A stretch of DNA of 48,856 nt from Pseudomonadota bacterium (GTDB lineage: Bacteria > Myxococcota_A > Polyangia > Haliangiales > Haliangiaceae), in the NCBI GenBank assembly GCA_023428295.1, contig JAEYYV010000398.1, positions 1-48,856 of the forward strand, written 5' to 3'. Below, piece after piece: positions 13,095 through 22,665 of the stretch. Under the pieces are notes generated by a model, which was given only the letters and a program-made list of their open reading frames with translations, searched no databases and had not been told where the DNA came from. A program made the translations under genes and the position numbers. Numbering within the stretch: position 1 is the first letter of the stretch; every line of letters starts with the position of its first letter.

Positions 13095-16000
13095 TACTGG
13101 CAGCCTAGCAGGCCTCTGTTCGTGATCTTCGGCGTGATGAAGACGAGGATCTCGGTGCGGTCGTCGTTCTCGCGGCGGGTCTTGAACAGCCAGCCCACGA
13201 CCGGGATATCCGCGAGGAACGGGAACTTCGAGTACGAGAGGCCCGTGTTGCGCGTGTAGATACCGCCGAGCACCGACGTCTCGCCGTCGTTGACGAGCAT
13301 CGACGTGTTCGCTTCCTTGCGCAGGATCGACGGGTCACCACGAGCGCCGGTGTTGACGAAGTCGGGCTCGTTCTTGGTCACGGTGATGTCCATCGCGATC
13401 GCGCAGTCGCGCTGCGAGACGTACGGCTTCACCGTGAGCGCGAGGTCCGCTTGCACGAACTGCGTCTGCGTACCGGCGGCCGACACGACCGAGATCGGGA
13501 TCGACACGCCCTGGCTGATCTTCGCCTGCTTGTTGTTCAGCACCGTGACCTTTGGCGCCGAGATGATGCGAACGGTGCCGGTGTCCTCGAGAGCCGACAG
13601 GCGCAGGTTGACGTTGAAGTTGCCGCCGACAGAGCCGAGCGATAGACCGAGCGCACCACCGGAGCCCGTACCCACGGCCGCCGGCAAGTTGATCGCGAAG
13701 TCCGACGGCGTGGCGACACCACCGCGCGGCGTCTGGTTGTCTTCCGCGCCACCCGTGACGCCGATCGACGACGGCCACACGAGACCCGTCGCGTTGCCGC
13801 CCGCCGCGCTCGCATTCGCCCGGCCGCCCCACTGGATGCCGAACTGACGCTGGAACGTCGAGCGGGCCTCGACGATGCGCGCCTCGATCGAGATCTGCGG
13901 GGTCTGGCGATCGAGCTGCAGCGCGAGGCGCTGGATCTGCTCGCGGTTGCCGGCGACGTCGTTGATGATGAGCGCGTTCGTGCGGTCGTCGACCTCGATG
14001 CGGCCCTTGGGCGAGAGCATCGCCTCGAGCTTGGGCTTGAGCTCCGTCGCCGACGCGTAGTTCAGCGGGATGACGTCCGTGCGCGGAGTCTCCGACTTGA
14101 TGAGAGCCTCGCGACGCGCAGCCTCGAGCTCGTCCTCGGCGTCGAGCTCCTTGCGGGGCGCGATGCGATAGAGGTTTCCGTCGCGGCGATACCACAGACC
14201 GTGCGACGCGAGGATCACCTCGAGCGCTTGATCCCACGGCACCTTCTTCAGGCGCACCGTGACGCGCGCGTCGATGCCATCGGGGACGACGATGTTGACC
14301 TTACCCGTGTCCGCGATCGTGCGGAGCAGGTCGGCCATCGGCGCGTCCTTGTAGTCGAAGTCGATGATCGCGCCGCGATAGACTTTGCGGTTGCGCGGTG
14401 CTTGGGGCGCGACCTGCGAGACAGACTGCTGCGCGATCGGCGTGGACGCGGCACCGAAGCCGCCGACCACCGGCGACGGCACGTTCTGCGTGCGCATGGC
14501 CGGAGACTTGTTCGATGCTTGCGCGGTCTGCGTGGACACGAAGCTCCACTTCACGCCCGACGAGTCGCGCTCGAGCGTCGGCGTCGCCGGCTGCGAGAGC
14601 TCCGCGATCAAGCGCACGCGGTTCGGTGTGCGGCGATCGCGGAACGACGACACCGCGCGAACCGGGCTGCCGTAGCGCGAGACATCGAGCTTGCGCTCGA
14701 GCTTTCCGCCGAGCTCGGCGTTATCGATGATCAGCTCGACGGCCGTCGCCGTGACTTCACCGACGGCGATCTGGCCTTCGCCGGTGAGCGCGATGTCGAC
14801 GCGACCCACGCCGTCGCTGCCCTTGAACGTCACGTCCTTGATGAACGCGGCCTTCGGAGCCACCTTCGCGACGGGCGCCGGCGCGGCGGCCACCTTGGAC
14901 GCCTCGACCTTCTTCGCTTGGAGCTTCGCGAGCTCCTGCTCCTCGAGGGCGCGCTGCTGTGCGAGCTGCGAGCGGCGCTTCTCTTCGCGCTCGGCCGCAT
15001 CGCGCGCTTGCATCGCGGTGGACTTCAGGCGCTCGGCCTCGGCTTGCTGAATCGCGACGGCCTTGCGGCGATCCGCGAGCTCGTCCTCGGCCTTCTTGCG
15101 CTCGCTCGCGAGACGATCCGCTTCCTTCTTCGCCTTGGCCATCTCCTCGTCGGTGACCTTGCGCTGCTGCGCGAGGACGAGCGCGGCTTGCGCCTTCGCT
15201 TCCGCCTTGCTGCGCGCCTCGAGCTCTGCTGCTGCCCTCTCGGCTGCTTCACGCTTTGCCATCAGCACCTCGAGGCTCGCCTCGGCGGTGTGCTTTGCAT
15301 TGACCGCGCTCTTCGCTGCGTTCTCGGCGATCACGCGCTGCTTGTCCGCGGCGATCTTCGCCTCCTGTGCGGCACGCGCGGCATCCTCGGCCGCCTTGCG
15401 CTGCTGCTCCGCAGCGATGCGCTGCTGGTCTGCCTCGCTGCGCTGCTTGCTCGCCGCTGCGGCCGCGAGCTCTGCCTCCTGACGCTGCTTCGACGCGATC
15501 ACGACCGCGTTCTCCGCCGCGCTCTTGCGCTGCGCCGCTTCGCTCGCTGCTGCCTCGGCCTCGCTGCGCTTGCGCGCTGCTTCGCTCGCCGCGCGCTCCG
15601 CTGCCGTGCGCTGACCCTCGACGCTCGCGAGCGTGGTGCGCGTGGACTCGAGATCCTTCTTCGCGTTTGTCGCTGCGGTCTCCGCCGCCACGCGACGCGC
15701 TTCTGCTGCATCCGCTGCCGCCTTGGCCTTCGCGAGGCGTGCCTCGGCTTCCTTGGCCTGCGCGATCAGCTTGTCTTTGTCCGTGGCGACCTGGCTCGAC
15801 GAACGATCGCGCGCTGCCGCCGCGGTCTTCGCCGCGAGCTCTGCCGCTGCGATCTCGCGCTCGGCCTGCGCCACCGCGGCACGCGCTGCTTCTTCACGCG
15901 CCTGCGCCGCTGCGTGAGCCGCGCGCGCCTTGTCGTCGCGCGCCTGCACCTCGGCCGCCTTCTTGTCGAGCGCGGCGAGCTTGGCCGTCGCGTCCTTCTG

Positions 16001-17698
16001 CATCGTCATCGCGAGTGCGCGCTCGGCTTCCGCGCGCTGGCGATCCGCTTCGGCCTGCCGCTTGTCCGCCGCCGCCGCTGCCTTCGCCGCGTCCGCTTCT
16101 GCACGCGCCGCGCGCGCATCGCTCCGTGCACGCGCCGCGTCGGCCTTGGCCGCTTCTGCCTCGCTGCGAGCACGCGCGATCTCCGCGCTCGTCCGCGCGG
16201 CATCGTCCTTGGCGCGCGTCGCCTCATCCTTGGCCGCGAGCGCCTCGGCGCGCTTCATCTGCACGTCGCGACGCGCGGCCTCTGCCTCGCTACGCGCGAC
16301 GTTCGCCTCTGCCTTCGTGCGCGCAGCCTCGGTCTTGGCTGCATCGGCCTCCGCCTTCACCTTCGCGGCTTCGGCCAGCGCCACGCGCGCGGCCGCTTCT
16401 GCCTCGAGCTTGGTGCGCGTCGCTGCGTCCTTGGTGCGCGCGGCTTCGGTCCGCGCTTGCTCGGCCTCGCGCCGCGCAGCCTCTGCCTCGAGCTTCGCCT
16501 GGTTGGCCGCGACGAGCTCCGCTTGCGCATCGCGCTTTGCGCGCTCTGCATCGGCGCGCGCCTTCGCGATGTCCTTCTCCGCGGCGAGCTTCATCGCCTC
16601 GGCTTCGGCCTTCGTGCGCGCCACGTCCTTGTTCGCGGCGTCCTTTGCGGCGAGCGCTTCCCGGCGAGCCTGATCCGCTTCCGCCTTCGTCCGCGCCACG
16701 TCCTTGCTCGCGGCTTCCTTGGCAGCGAGCGCCTCTTGCTTCGCCGCGGCCACCTCGGCCTTCGAGCGCTGCATGTCGGCGAGCGCTGCTTGCTTGGCCG
16801 CCTCGGCCTCTGCCTTGGAGCGCGCGACGTCTTGCTTCGCCGCTGCGGCGAGCTGCTTCGCGTCGTCGGCCTCCTTGCGTGCTCGCTCGGCCTCGGCCTT
16901 GGCATCACGCGCCGACTGCTCGGCGGCGACGCGCATGCGATCCGCATCGCTCTGGGCGCGCATCGCATCCTGCTTTGCCTTCGCTGCTTCGGCGCGCGCG
17001 GCATCCGCGAGCTTCTTCGCGCGCTGGATGTCCGCCGCGGTCGCTTGTCCCGCGCGCGTTGCATCCTCGGCGGCTTTCTGCGCCGCCGCTGCACGCGCGG
17101 TCTGATCCGCGGCCGCTCTGCGCAACCGCTCCGCTTCTGCTTGCGCCGACGCGCTCGCCTTCTCGGCGGCGACGCGCGCTTGCTCGGCCTGCGCGGCGGC
17201 CTTCTTCGCCGCGTCTGCATCGGCTTGCGCCTTCGCGAGCTCCGCGGCATTGGCGCCGGTCTTGGGCGGCATCGGATCGCGCGCGGAGACCATGACAACG
17301 ACCTCGTTGTTCTCGGTCTTCACGTCGTAGCGACCGGGCCGCGCCATCGTCACGATGACGCGAACGATCGATCCGCCGTCGTCGAGCTGCTGTGCGGCGA
17401 TCGTCGAGACCGCCCAGGTGCTCGGCATGAACACCGTCGCCCCTTCGTGACCGCGCAGCGCCTCGGCGAGCCGCGCTTGCGGCACGTCGACGACCACCCG
17501 ACTCGGGCGCTCGAGCTTGTAGACCGTGAACGTCGGTGTTTGCGCACCGCGCACGCGAACGAGCGTGGTGCCGCTCGGGTCCTCGGAGAACGCGACCGCG
17601 CGGATCTCGTTCTTTCCGTCGGCGAATGCCGCCGTCGGTGAGAGGGCAGCCGTCACGACGACTGCTGCGAGCCAAATCTTCTTCTGTTCGATGAGCAT
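13094..17698 (-). CDS. pilQ: type IV pilus secretin PilQ with giant coiled-coil insertion
   Basis: Outer-membrane channel for the type IV pilus. The protein is 1534 residues, far above the usual 700-900. A signal peptide ends near ALSPTAAFA. An AMIN domain spans about 28-142. Residues about 150-930 are an almost uninterrupted Ala/Glu/Lys/Arg/Gln-rich helix of the 'AEAAKxEA' type, predicted coiled coil. A second AMIN domain covers about 945-1055, a secretin N0/STN domain about 1108-1175, an N1 domain about 1185-1250, and the secretin core about 1265-1530 (ending ETSVLGGIYTRN and ILVFITPKI). AMIN domains bind peptidoglycan. The ATG at 17698 has GAGGAG upstream. A frameshift is unlikely, because the reading frame stays open and domain order is correct. 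Confidence 0.95.
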   Translation of the reverse strand: MLIEQKKIWLAAVVVTAALSPTAAFADGKNEIRAVAFSEDPSGTTLVRVRGAQTPTFTVYKLERPSRVVVDVPQARLAEALRGHEGATVFMPSTWAVSTIAAQQLDDGGSIVRVIVTMARPGRYDVKTENNEVVVMVSARDPMPPKTGANAAELAKAQADADAAKKAAAQAEQARVAAEKASASAQAEAERLRRAAADQTARAAAAQKAAEDATRAGQATAADIQRAKKLADAARAEAAKAKQDAMRAQSDADRMRVAAEQSARDAKAEAERARKEADDAKQLAAAAKQDVARSKAEAEAAKQAALADMQRSKAEVAAAKQEALAAKEAASKDVARTKAEADQARREALAAKDAANKDVARTKAEAEAMKLAAEKDIAKARADAERAKRDAQAELVAANQAKLEAEAARREAEQARTEAARTKDAATRTKLEAEAAARVALAEAAKVKAEADAAKTEAARTKAEANVARSEAEAARRDVQMKRAEALAAKDEATRAKDDAARTSAEIARARSEAEAAKADAARARSDARAARAEADAAKAAAAADKRQAEADRQRAEAERALAMTMQKDATAKLAALDKKAAEVQARDDKARAAHAAAQAREEAARAAVAQAEREIAAAELAAKTAAAARDRSSSQVATDKDKLIAQAKEAEARLAKAKAAADAAEARRVAAETAATNAKKDLESTRTTLASVEGQRTAAERAASEAARKRSEAEAAASEAAQRKSAAENAVVIASKQRQEAELAAAAASKQRSEADQQRIAAEQQRKAAEDAARAAQEAKIAADKQRVIAENAAKSAVNAKHTAEASLEVLMAKREAAERAAAELEARSKAEAKAQAALVLAQQRKVTDEEMAKAKKEADRLASERKKAEDELADRRKAVAIQQAEAERLKSTAMQARDAAEREEKRRSQLAQQRALEEQELAKLQAKKVEASKVAAAPAPVAKVAPKAAFIKDVTFKGSDGVGRVDIALTGEGQIAVGEVTATAVELIIDNAELGGKLERKLDVSRYGSPVRAVSSFRDRRTPNRVRLIAELSQPATPTLERDSSGVKWSFVSTQTAQASNKSPAMRTQNVPSPVVGGFGAASTPIAQQSVSQVAPQAPRNRKVYRGAIIDFDYKDAPMADLLRTIADTGKVNIVVPDGIDARVTVRLKKVPWDQALEVILASHGLWYRRDGNLYRIAPRKELDAEDELEAARREALIKSETPRTDVIPLNYASATELKPKLEAMLSPKGRIEVDDRTNALIINDVAGNREQIQRLALQLDRQTPQISIEARIVEARSTFQRQFGIQWGGRANASAAGGNATGLVWPSSIGVTGGAEDNQTPRGGVATPSDFAINLPAAVGTGSGGALGLSLGSVGGNFNVNLRLSALEDTGTVRIISAPKVTVLNNKQAKISQGVSIPISVVSAAGTQTQFVQADLALTVKPYVSQRDCAIAMDITVTKNEPDFVNTGARGDPSILRKEANTSMLVNDGETSVLGGIYTRNTGLSYSKFPFLADIPVVGWLFKTRRENDDRTEILVFITPKITNRGLLGCQ

Positions 17699-17715
17699 GA
17701 GACTCCTCGGCAGAA

Positions 17716-17760
17716 AAATTTTCGCCCGCTATGAGGCGAGATCCAAATTTTCGCGAAAAT
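17716..17760. repeat. AT-rich direct and inverted repeats between pilP and pilQ
   Basis: In the 75-base pilP-pilQ gap the 10-mer AAATTTTCGC occurs twice (17716-17725 and 17745-17754). The second copy is part of a perfect 14-base palindrome, ATTTTCGCGAAAAT, at 17747-17760. In pilQ mRNA the arm ATTTTCGC could pair with either of two GCGAAAAT copies, so alternative hairpins are possible just upstream of the pilQ ribosome-binding site. Confidence 0.6.
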
Positions 17761-17773
17761 CAGTCGCGAAGAT

Positions 17774-18496
17774 TCACGGACCGACGACGGGCGGTGGCGT
17801 GTTCGAAGGCGCGGGCTGCTGGCCCGGCGCGACAACCGTGGGTCCCGGACGCTCATCGGGGAGACGCGGCTGCGACGTGATCGGCATCTGGTTCGGATAC
17901 AGCTGGACCGAGTGCTCCTCGACCTGACGCGCCAGATTGACGTCGTCGGGCTCGACCTGGAACGTGATGTACCCGGCGCCGATGTCCTTCACGAGGGCCT
18001 TCTCGCGACCGACGCAATCACCCTTGCGGATGATGTGGCCCAAGTTGCCCGAGTCCATCATCAGCACGCGGCGCTGCGTCTTCTCGGCGATGATTCCGAC
18101 GAGCCGCAGATCCGTGTAGCTGTAGTTCGACGCGATGAACTGATCCGCGCGCAAGCAGCGCTTGGTGGGATCGCGCTTGAGCGCATCCTGCTGCCCTCCG
18201 CCCAAGCCCGGCTGCGTGAGCACGAACGACTGGAACGGATCGCGGTTGTTCTGATCGGCGATGAAGTCACGATCGCGGAACGTGTGCCGGATGTTCGCCT
18301 TCTCGGCCTCCGTCACGCGCGCTTCGATCTTCGGCTTCACCGCGAGCTTGTTCTTGCTGTCCTTGGTCGCGGCAGTGGGCTTTGCGCCCGGTGCACCACC
18401 ACCGCCTCCCGGCGGCGGAGGCGGCGGCGGATCGTCTTCACCGCACGCAGCCGAGAACAGGAGTCCGACGAGGATCAGTGCTCGAGTGTTGCGCAT
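17774..18496 (-). CDS. pilP: type IV pilus assembly lipoprotein PilP
   Basis: Inner-membrane lipoprotein that links the PilN-PilO dimer to the PilQ secretin. The protein has 240 residues. A lipoprotein-type signal ends at FSAAC, followed by a run of prolines and glycines that forms a flexible tether. Helical residues about 55-90 contain a conserved 'RDPFQSF' segment, and a beta-domain (about 120-200) contains LRLVGIIAEKTQRRVLMMD and the glycine-containing IRKGDCVG, matching PilP's fold. The ATG overlaps the pilO stop by one base (TGATG arrangement). A 75-base gap with repeats separates it from pilQ. Confidence 0.9.
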   Translation of the reverse strand: MRNTRALILVGLLFSAACGEDDPPPPPPPGGGGGAPGAKPTAATKDSKNKLAVKPKIEARVTEAEKANIRHTFRDRDFIADQNNRDPFQSFVLTQPGLGGGQQDALKRDPTKRCLRADQFIASNYSYTDLRLVGIIAEKTQRRVLMMDSGNLGHIIRKGDCVGREKALVKDIGAGYITFQVEPDDVNLARQVEEHSVQLYPNQMPITSQPRLPDERPGPTVVAPGQQPAPSNTPPPVVGP

Positions 18497-19338
18497 CAGA
18501 TGCCTCCCTCGAGCTTCTTGGCCGCAGAGCCAGAGCCCGCAGGCGTCTTCGCTTCCTCCACGCCCGCCGCGTTGCGATCCTTCTCGTCACCCTTCTGGAT
18601 CGCTTCTTCGGTGCGCTGCTGCGCTCCCGCAGGAGTGCTCGCGGGTGCGGCAGGCGCAGGCGCAGGCGCCTTCTTGGCGGCGTCTTCCTTTGCCTTCTTT
18701 GCATCCTTCGCCGACTTGTCGTCCTGGCGGAACGTCACGGCGACGAACTTGGCGGTCAGGTTGATCTCGCGGTTACGCACCGTGGGGTTCGTGAGCGCGA
18801 GGTTCTCGATCGAGATGATGCGCTCCTTCTCCTCCTGGCCTTCCGGCCGCGTGGACGGCGCGAGCGGCGACACACCGCGCTGCACGAGCGACGCGAAGAA
18901 GCGCTTGATCTGCATGAACGTGCCGTTGATCTCGATCTCGACAGGCACCTTCACGAACGACTCGACAGGATCTTCCTTGAGCTTCTTCCACTTGTTGATC
19001 TCGACGCCCGACTCCGTGACCTTGCGCTCGAGGGTCTCGAAGAACGCAGGGACCTCTGCCTCGGTGGGCAGCGCCTTCTGGTTCTCGGCGATCTTGAACT
19101 CGAGCTCGCTGATCTTTGCCTTCAGCTTGTCGTATTCGGGGATTTCCTTGGCCAGCTTCGCGTTCTGCGCGGCCATCGACTGGTTGTTGTTCCGAGCCTG
19201 TTGCAGGTCGTCTTTGAGGCCCTTGTAGATGAACTGCCAGTAGACGAGGCCGATCATCATGCCGATGACGACGAAGACGAGGACCTTGCGCTGCGTCGGC
19301 ATGCGCGCGAAGTCGTTGAGTACGCCGGAGGTCGCCAT
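18496..19338 (-). CDS. pilO: type IV pilus inner-membrane alignment protein PilO
   Basis: 280 residues. A single membrane helix lies at about 19-37 (VLVFVVIGMMIGLVYWQF), followed by a periplasmic coiled coil (about 42-90) and a ferredoxin-like domain (about 95-205), the standard PilO layout. PilO forms heterodimers with PilN and recruits PilP. Odd is the C-terminal tail of about 70 residues rich in Ala, Lys and Pro, absent from classical PilO; it echoes, in composition, the insertion in PilQ. It overlaps pilN and pilP by one base at each end. Confidence 0.92.
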   Translation of the reverse strand: MATSGVLNDFARMPTQRKVLVFVVIGMMIGLVYWQFIYKGLKDDLQQARNNNQSMAAQNAKLAKEIPEYDKLKAKISELEFKIAENQKALPTEAEVPAFFETLERKVTESGVEINKWKKLKEDPVESFVKVPVEIEINGTFMQIKRFFASLVQRGVSPLAPSTRPEGQEEKERIISIENLALTNPTVRNREINLTAKFVAVTFRQDDKSAKDAKKAKEDAAKKAPAPAPAAPASTPAGAQQRTEEAIQKGDEKDRNAAGVEEAKTPAGSGSAAKKLEGGI

Positions 19339-19994
19339 CAGTACGCAACCTTTCCGGTGATGGTGAACCGGTAGTAGTTCACGCCGCTGTTGCGATCCGC
19401 GACTCGCTCACCACCAGCGGGCGAGACGTCGGAGAAGTACACGGATGCTTGGAGCCGCTTCGATAGCTGCGTCACGTCGGACTCCGACTGCGCGCCGCCT
19501 TCCATCTTGAACGAGCCATTCGTGTCGATGAACGAGAGCAGCCACACGTGCCCCGGATCCCAATCGAGCTGGAACTGCTTGTTGGAGTCGCTCTCGGGGC
19601 CGGTGCCTACCTTGCGCGTCATCTCCTCGCTCATCGTCGGTCCTTCCCGCGTGAGGATCCGGCTGAGCTCGTGGAGGATGTGCGCCGGGACGACCTTGTT
19701 ACCGTTCAGACGATCGATGGCTTCGGCGCGCTTGTTCTGCTCGTCGAACGCCTTCTTCATCTCGGAATAGCCCTTCAGGGCTTGGGTCTTCTGCGCGATC
19801 TGCTCTTTGAGCTCCGCGTTGGCCGCCGCGACCTCTCGGAGCCGACTGCGCTTCGGCATGTCGACGGCGACAAACACCGCGGCACCTGCCGCGAGCAAAG
19901 CGGCGATGCCGACGAAGAGTTGCTTCGACGACGGATCCGACGCGGCGGCTTTGTGCTTGGCCCGTCGTTGCGGGAGGAGGTTTACCTTGATCAT
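19338..19994 (-). CDS. pilN: type IV pilus inner-membrane protein PilN
   Basis: 218 residues. It begins with the PilN signature MIKVNLLPQRR, the cytoplasmic peptide that docks into PilM. A membrane helix follows at about 27-45, then a periplasmic coiled coil (about 48-85) and a small alpha/beta domain. The signature fixes the ATG at 19994; a longer in-frame start at 20039 would place 15 unrelated residues before it and overlap pilM. GAGG stands about ten bases upstream. The gene lies ten bases after pilM and overlaps pilO by one base. Confidence 0.95.
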   Translation of the reverse strand: MIKVNLLPQRRAKHKAAASDPSSKQLFVGIAALLAAGAAVFVAVDMPKRSRLREVAAANAELKEQIAQKTQALKGYSEMKKAFDEQNKRAEAIDRLNGNKVVPAHILHELSRILTREGPTMSEEMTRKVGTGPESDSNKQFQLDWDPGHVWLLSFIDTNGSFKMEGGAQSESDVTQLSKRLQASVYFSDVSPAGGERVADRNSGVNYYRFTITGKVAY

Positions 19995-20004
19995 CGGCGG
20001 TACC

Positions 20005-21051
20005 TCACTTGTCTCCCGATGCGCGCATCGCGAGGCCAACCCCGATCAGCGCCTCTGGAGAGTGTGCCCCGAGGTACATGCGATCCAGCGTAGCGTCGAT
20101 CTCGACGCGCCGCCACGCATCCACCACCTCGAGGGGAAGACGCGATCGTCTCTCGATCGCGCGGTGCAGCGAGCTGACCTTGCTCGAGCCACCGGCGAGC
20201 ACGATGCGCGTGACGTTCGCGTCGGCGGTGGTGGCGAGGAAGAAGTCGAGCGAGCGTTGAAACTCGCCGGCCATCACCTCGCTCACGCCGTCCATCACGC
20301 GAAGAACTTCTTGCGGCACCACGCCGTCCTCGGTCTGCGAGCCGCCGACCTTGTACGCCTCCGCCTCGTCGGCCGCGATGCCGAGCTGCTTCTGGATCTC
20401 CTCGGTGAACGCGTTGCCACCGATCGTCACGTCGCGCGTGAACAGCGACACGCCGCTGCGTACGATGTTGATGTTGGAGATCGCAGCGCCGATGTTGATC
20501 AGCACCACGGTCTCGCGCGGATCGAGCGGATAGTTCACCTCGAAGCCGTTCTGGCTCGCGAACGCGGCCACGTCGACGACGTGCGGAGTCAGCCCTGCAT
20601 CGCGCACGACCTGCACGTAGTCCGCGACGACTTCCTTCTTGGCAGCGACGAGCAACAGCTCCGTCTGGCCCGACGAGTTCGCCGGGTTGGTGACGTGATA
20701 GTCGATCTCGACGTCATCTTTGCCGAACGGAATGTGGTGCTCGGCTTCCTGGCGAATGTTGGCGGCGAGCTGCTCGCTCGTCATTTGCGGCACCGCGATC
20801 TTCTTGATGATCACGGAGTGACCCGCGATCGCGATCGCGACGTCCTTCACGCGCAGCTTCAAGCGTCCCCACAGCTGACGGATCGCATCCGCGACCGCGG
20901 CTTGATCCATGATCGTTCCGTCGACGATCGTCTGCGGTACGAGCGGCTGCATGCCGAACGCTTGCAGCGCCCAGCCGGAGCCCTTTTTCTTGAGCTGCAC
21001 GACTTTTACGCTGCTCGAACCGATGTCGAGCCCGATGCACTGCTTCGCCAT
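20005..21051 (-). CDS. pilM: type IV pilus assembly ATPase-fold protein PilM
   Basis: A cytoplasmic actin/FtsA-like protein (348 residues) that binds ATP and the N-terminal peptide of PilN, connecting the pilus motor to the alignment complex. It opens with the phosphate-1 motif GLDIGSSSVKVVQL. A VVLINIGAAISNI segment (phosphate-2 region) and IVLAGGSSKVSSLHRAIE (adenosine region) follow in the right order. It is the first gene of the pilMNOPQ cluster. Immediately upstream is a candidate sigma-70-type promoter; the leader would be very short. Confidence 0.95.
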   Translation of the reverse strand: MAKQCIGLDIGSSSVKVVQLKKKGSGWALQAFGMQPLVPQTIVDGTIMDQAAVADAIRQLWGRLKLRVKDVAIAIAGHSVIIKKIAVPQMTSEQLAANIRQEAEHHIPFGKDDVEIDYHVTNPANSSGQTELLLVAAKKEVVADYVQVVRDAGLTPHVVDVAAFASQNGFEVNYPLDPRETVVLINIGAAISNINIVRSGVSLFTRDVTIGGNAFTEEIQKQLGIAADEAEAYKVGGSQTEDGVVPQEVLRVMDGVSEVMAGEFQRSLDFFLATTADANVTRIVLAGGSSKVSSLHRAIERRSRLPLEVVDAWRRVEIDATLDRMYLGAHSPEALIGVGLAMRASGDK

Positions 21052-21067
21052 TGGGATGCCCTAAATA

Positions 21068-21096
21068 ATTGTAGGGCGATTGTTCCAACTCTCCAA
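21068..21096 (-). promoter_or_regulatory. candidate promoter of the pilM cluster
   Basis: On the minus strand TTGGAG (21091-21096) and TACAAT (21068-21073) are 17 bases apart, a fair -35/-10 pair. An inverted repeat GCCCTA/TAGGGC (21058-21063 and 21072-21077) overlaps the -10 and could be an operator or a hairpin. Transcription would begin about ten bases before the pilM ATG. This is prediction only. Confidence 0.4.
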
Positions 21097-21139
21097 AATC
21101 TGTCTGCTAGTTCGATAAGTCGGACGCCCCGCAGCTACC

Positions 21140-22435
<1,296 letters not shown>

Positions 22436-22528
22436 CTTTGTGACGGTGCGCGAGATGGGTGCACGTTAGCACGCTGGCACATCGCTCGTCGGACAAGCGA
22501 AATCCGCGAAACCCCTTGGGAATAGGGC

Positions 22529-22565
22529 TGCCAACGATCGATCCAGATCGCCAACTAAGTTGGCA
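22529..22565 (+). promoter_or_regulatory. candidate upstream activator-binding site
   Basis: A perfect inverted repeat GCCAACT-A-AGTTGGC lies at 22550-22564, preceded 20 bases upstream by another half-site TGCCAAC (22529-22535). The repeat centre is about 88 bases before the predicted start site of the sigma-54 promoter, a usual distance for an enhancer bound by an NtrC-type dimer. The divergent activator gene makes it the obvious candidate binder; that is inference. Confidence 0.5.
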
Positions 22566-22617
22566 GGTCGATGCCGCCGAACGAAAAGTAAGCGTTTGAA
22601 ACTGCTGGAGACTGCAC

Positions 22618-22634
22618 TTGGCGAAGCAGTTGCT
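22618..22634 (+). promoter_or_regulatory. sigma-54 (-24/-12) promoter of the first vWA lipoprotein gene
   Basis: TTGGC-gaagcag-TTGCT matches the consensus YTGGCACGRNNNTTGCW at the most conserved places. The invariant GG and GC are exactly ten bases apart. Start of transcription would be near 22645. A strong GGAGGT (22654-22659) follows before the ATG at 22666. Confidence 0.65.
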
Positions 22635-22665
22635 CTAAGCTGCTCGAGCTTTTGGAGGTGCGCCC

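Noticed and set aside
14201..17641. A very long open frame (1146 codons) antisense to pilQ
   Set aside because: It is a by-product of Ala-rich, GC-rich codons in pilQ: its product is Arg/Leu/Cys-rich low-complexity sequence without any domain, and pilQ has clear domains at both ends.
13094..17698. Possibility that pilQ is two genes or a misassembly joined by repeats
   Set aside because: The frame is open throughout, the helical region is not made of identical DNA repeats, and both AMIN domains and the secretin are in the correct order. Long-read data would still be welcome.
22470..22490. CTGGCACATCGCTCGT as a second -24/-12 promoter
   Set aside because: The -24 part is good but the -12 part lacks TTGC and the invariant GC.
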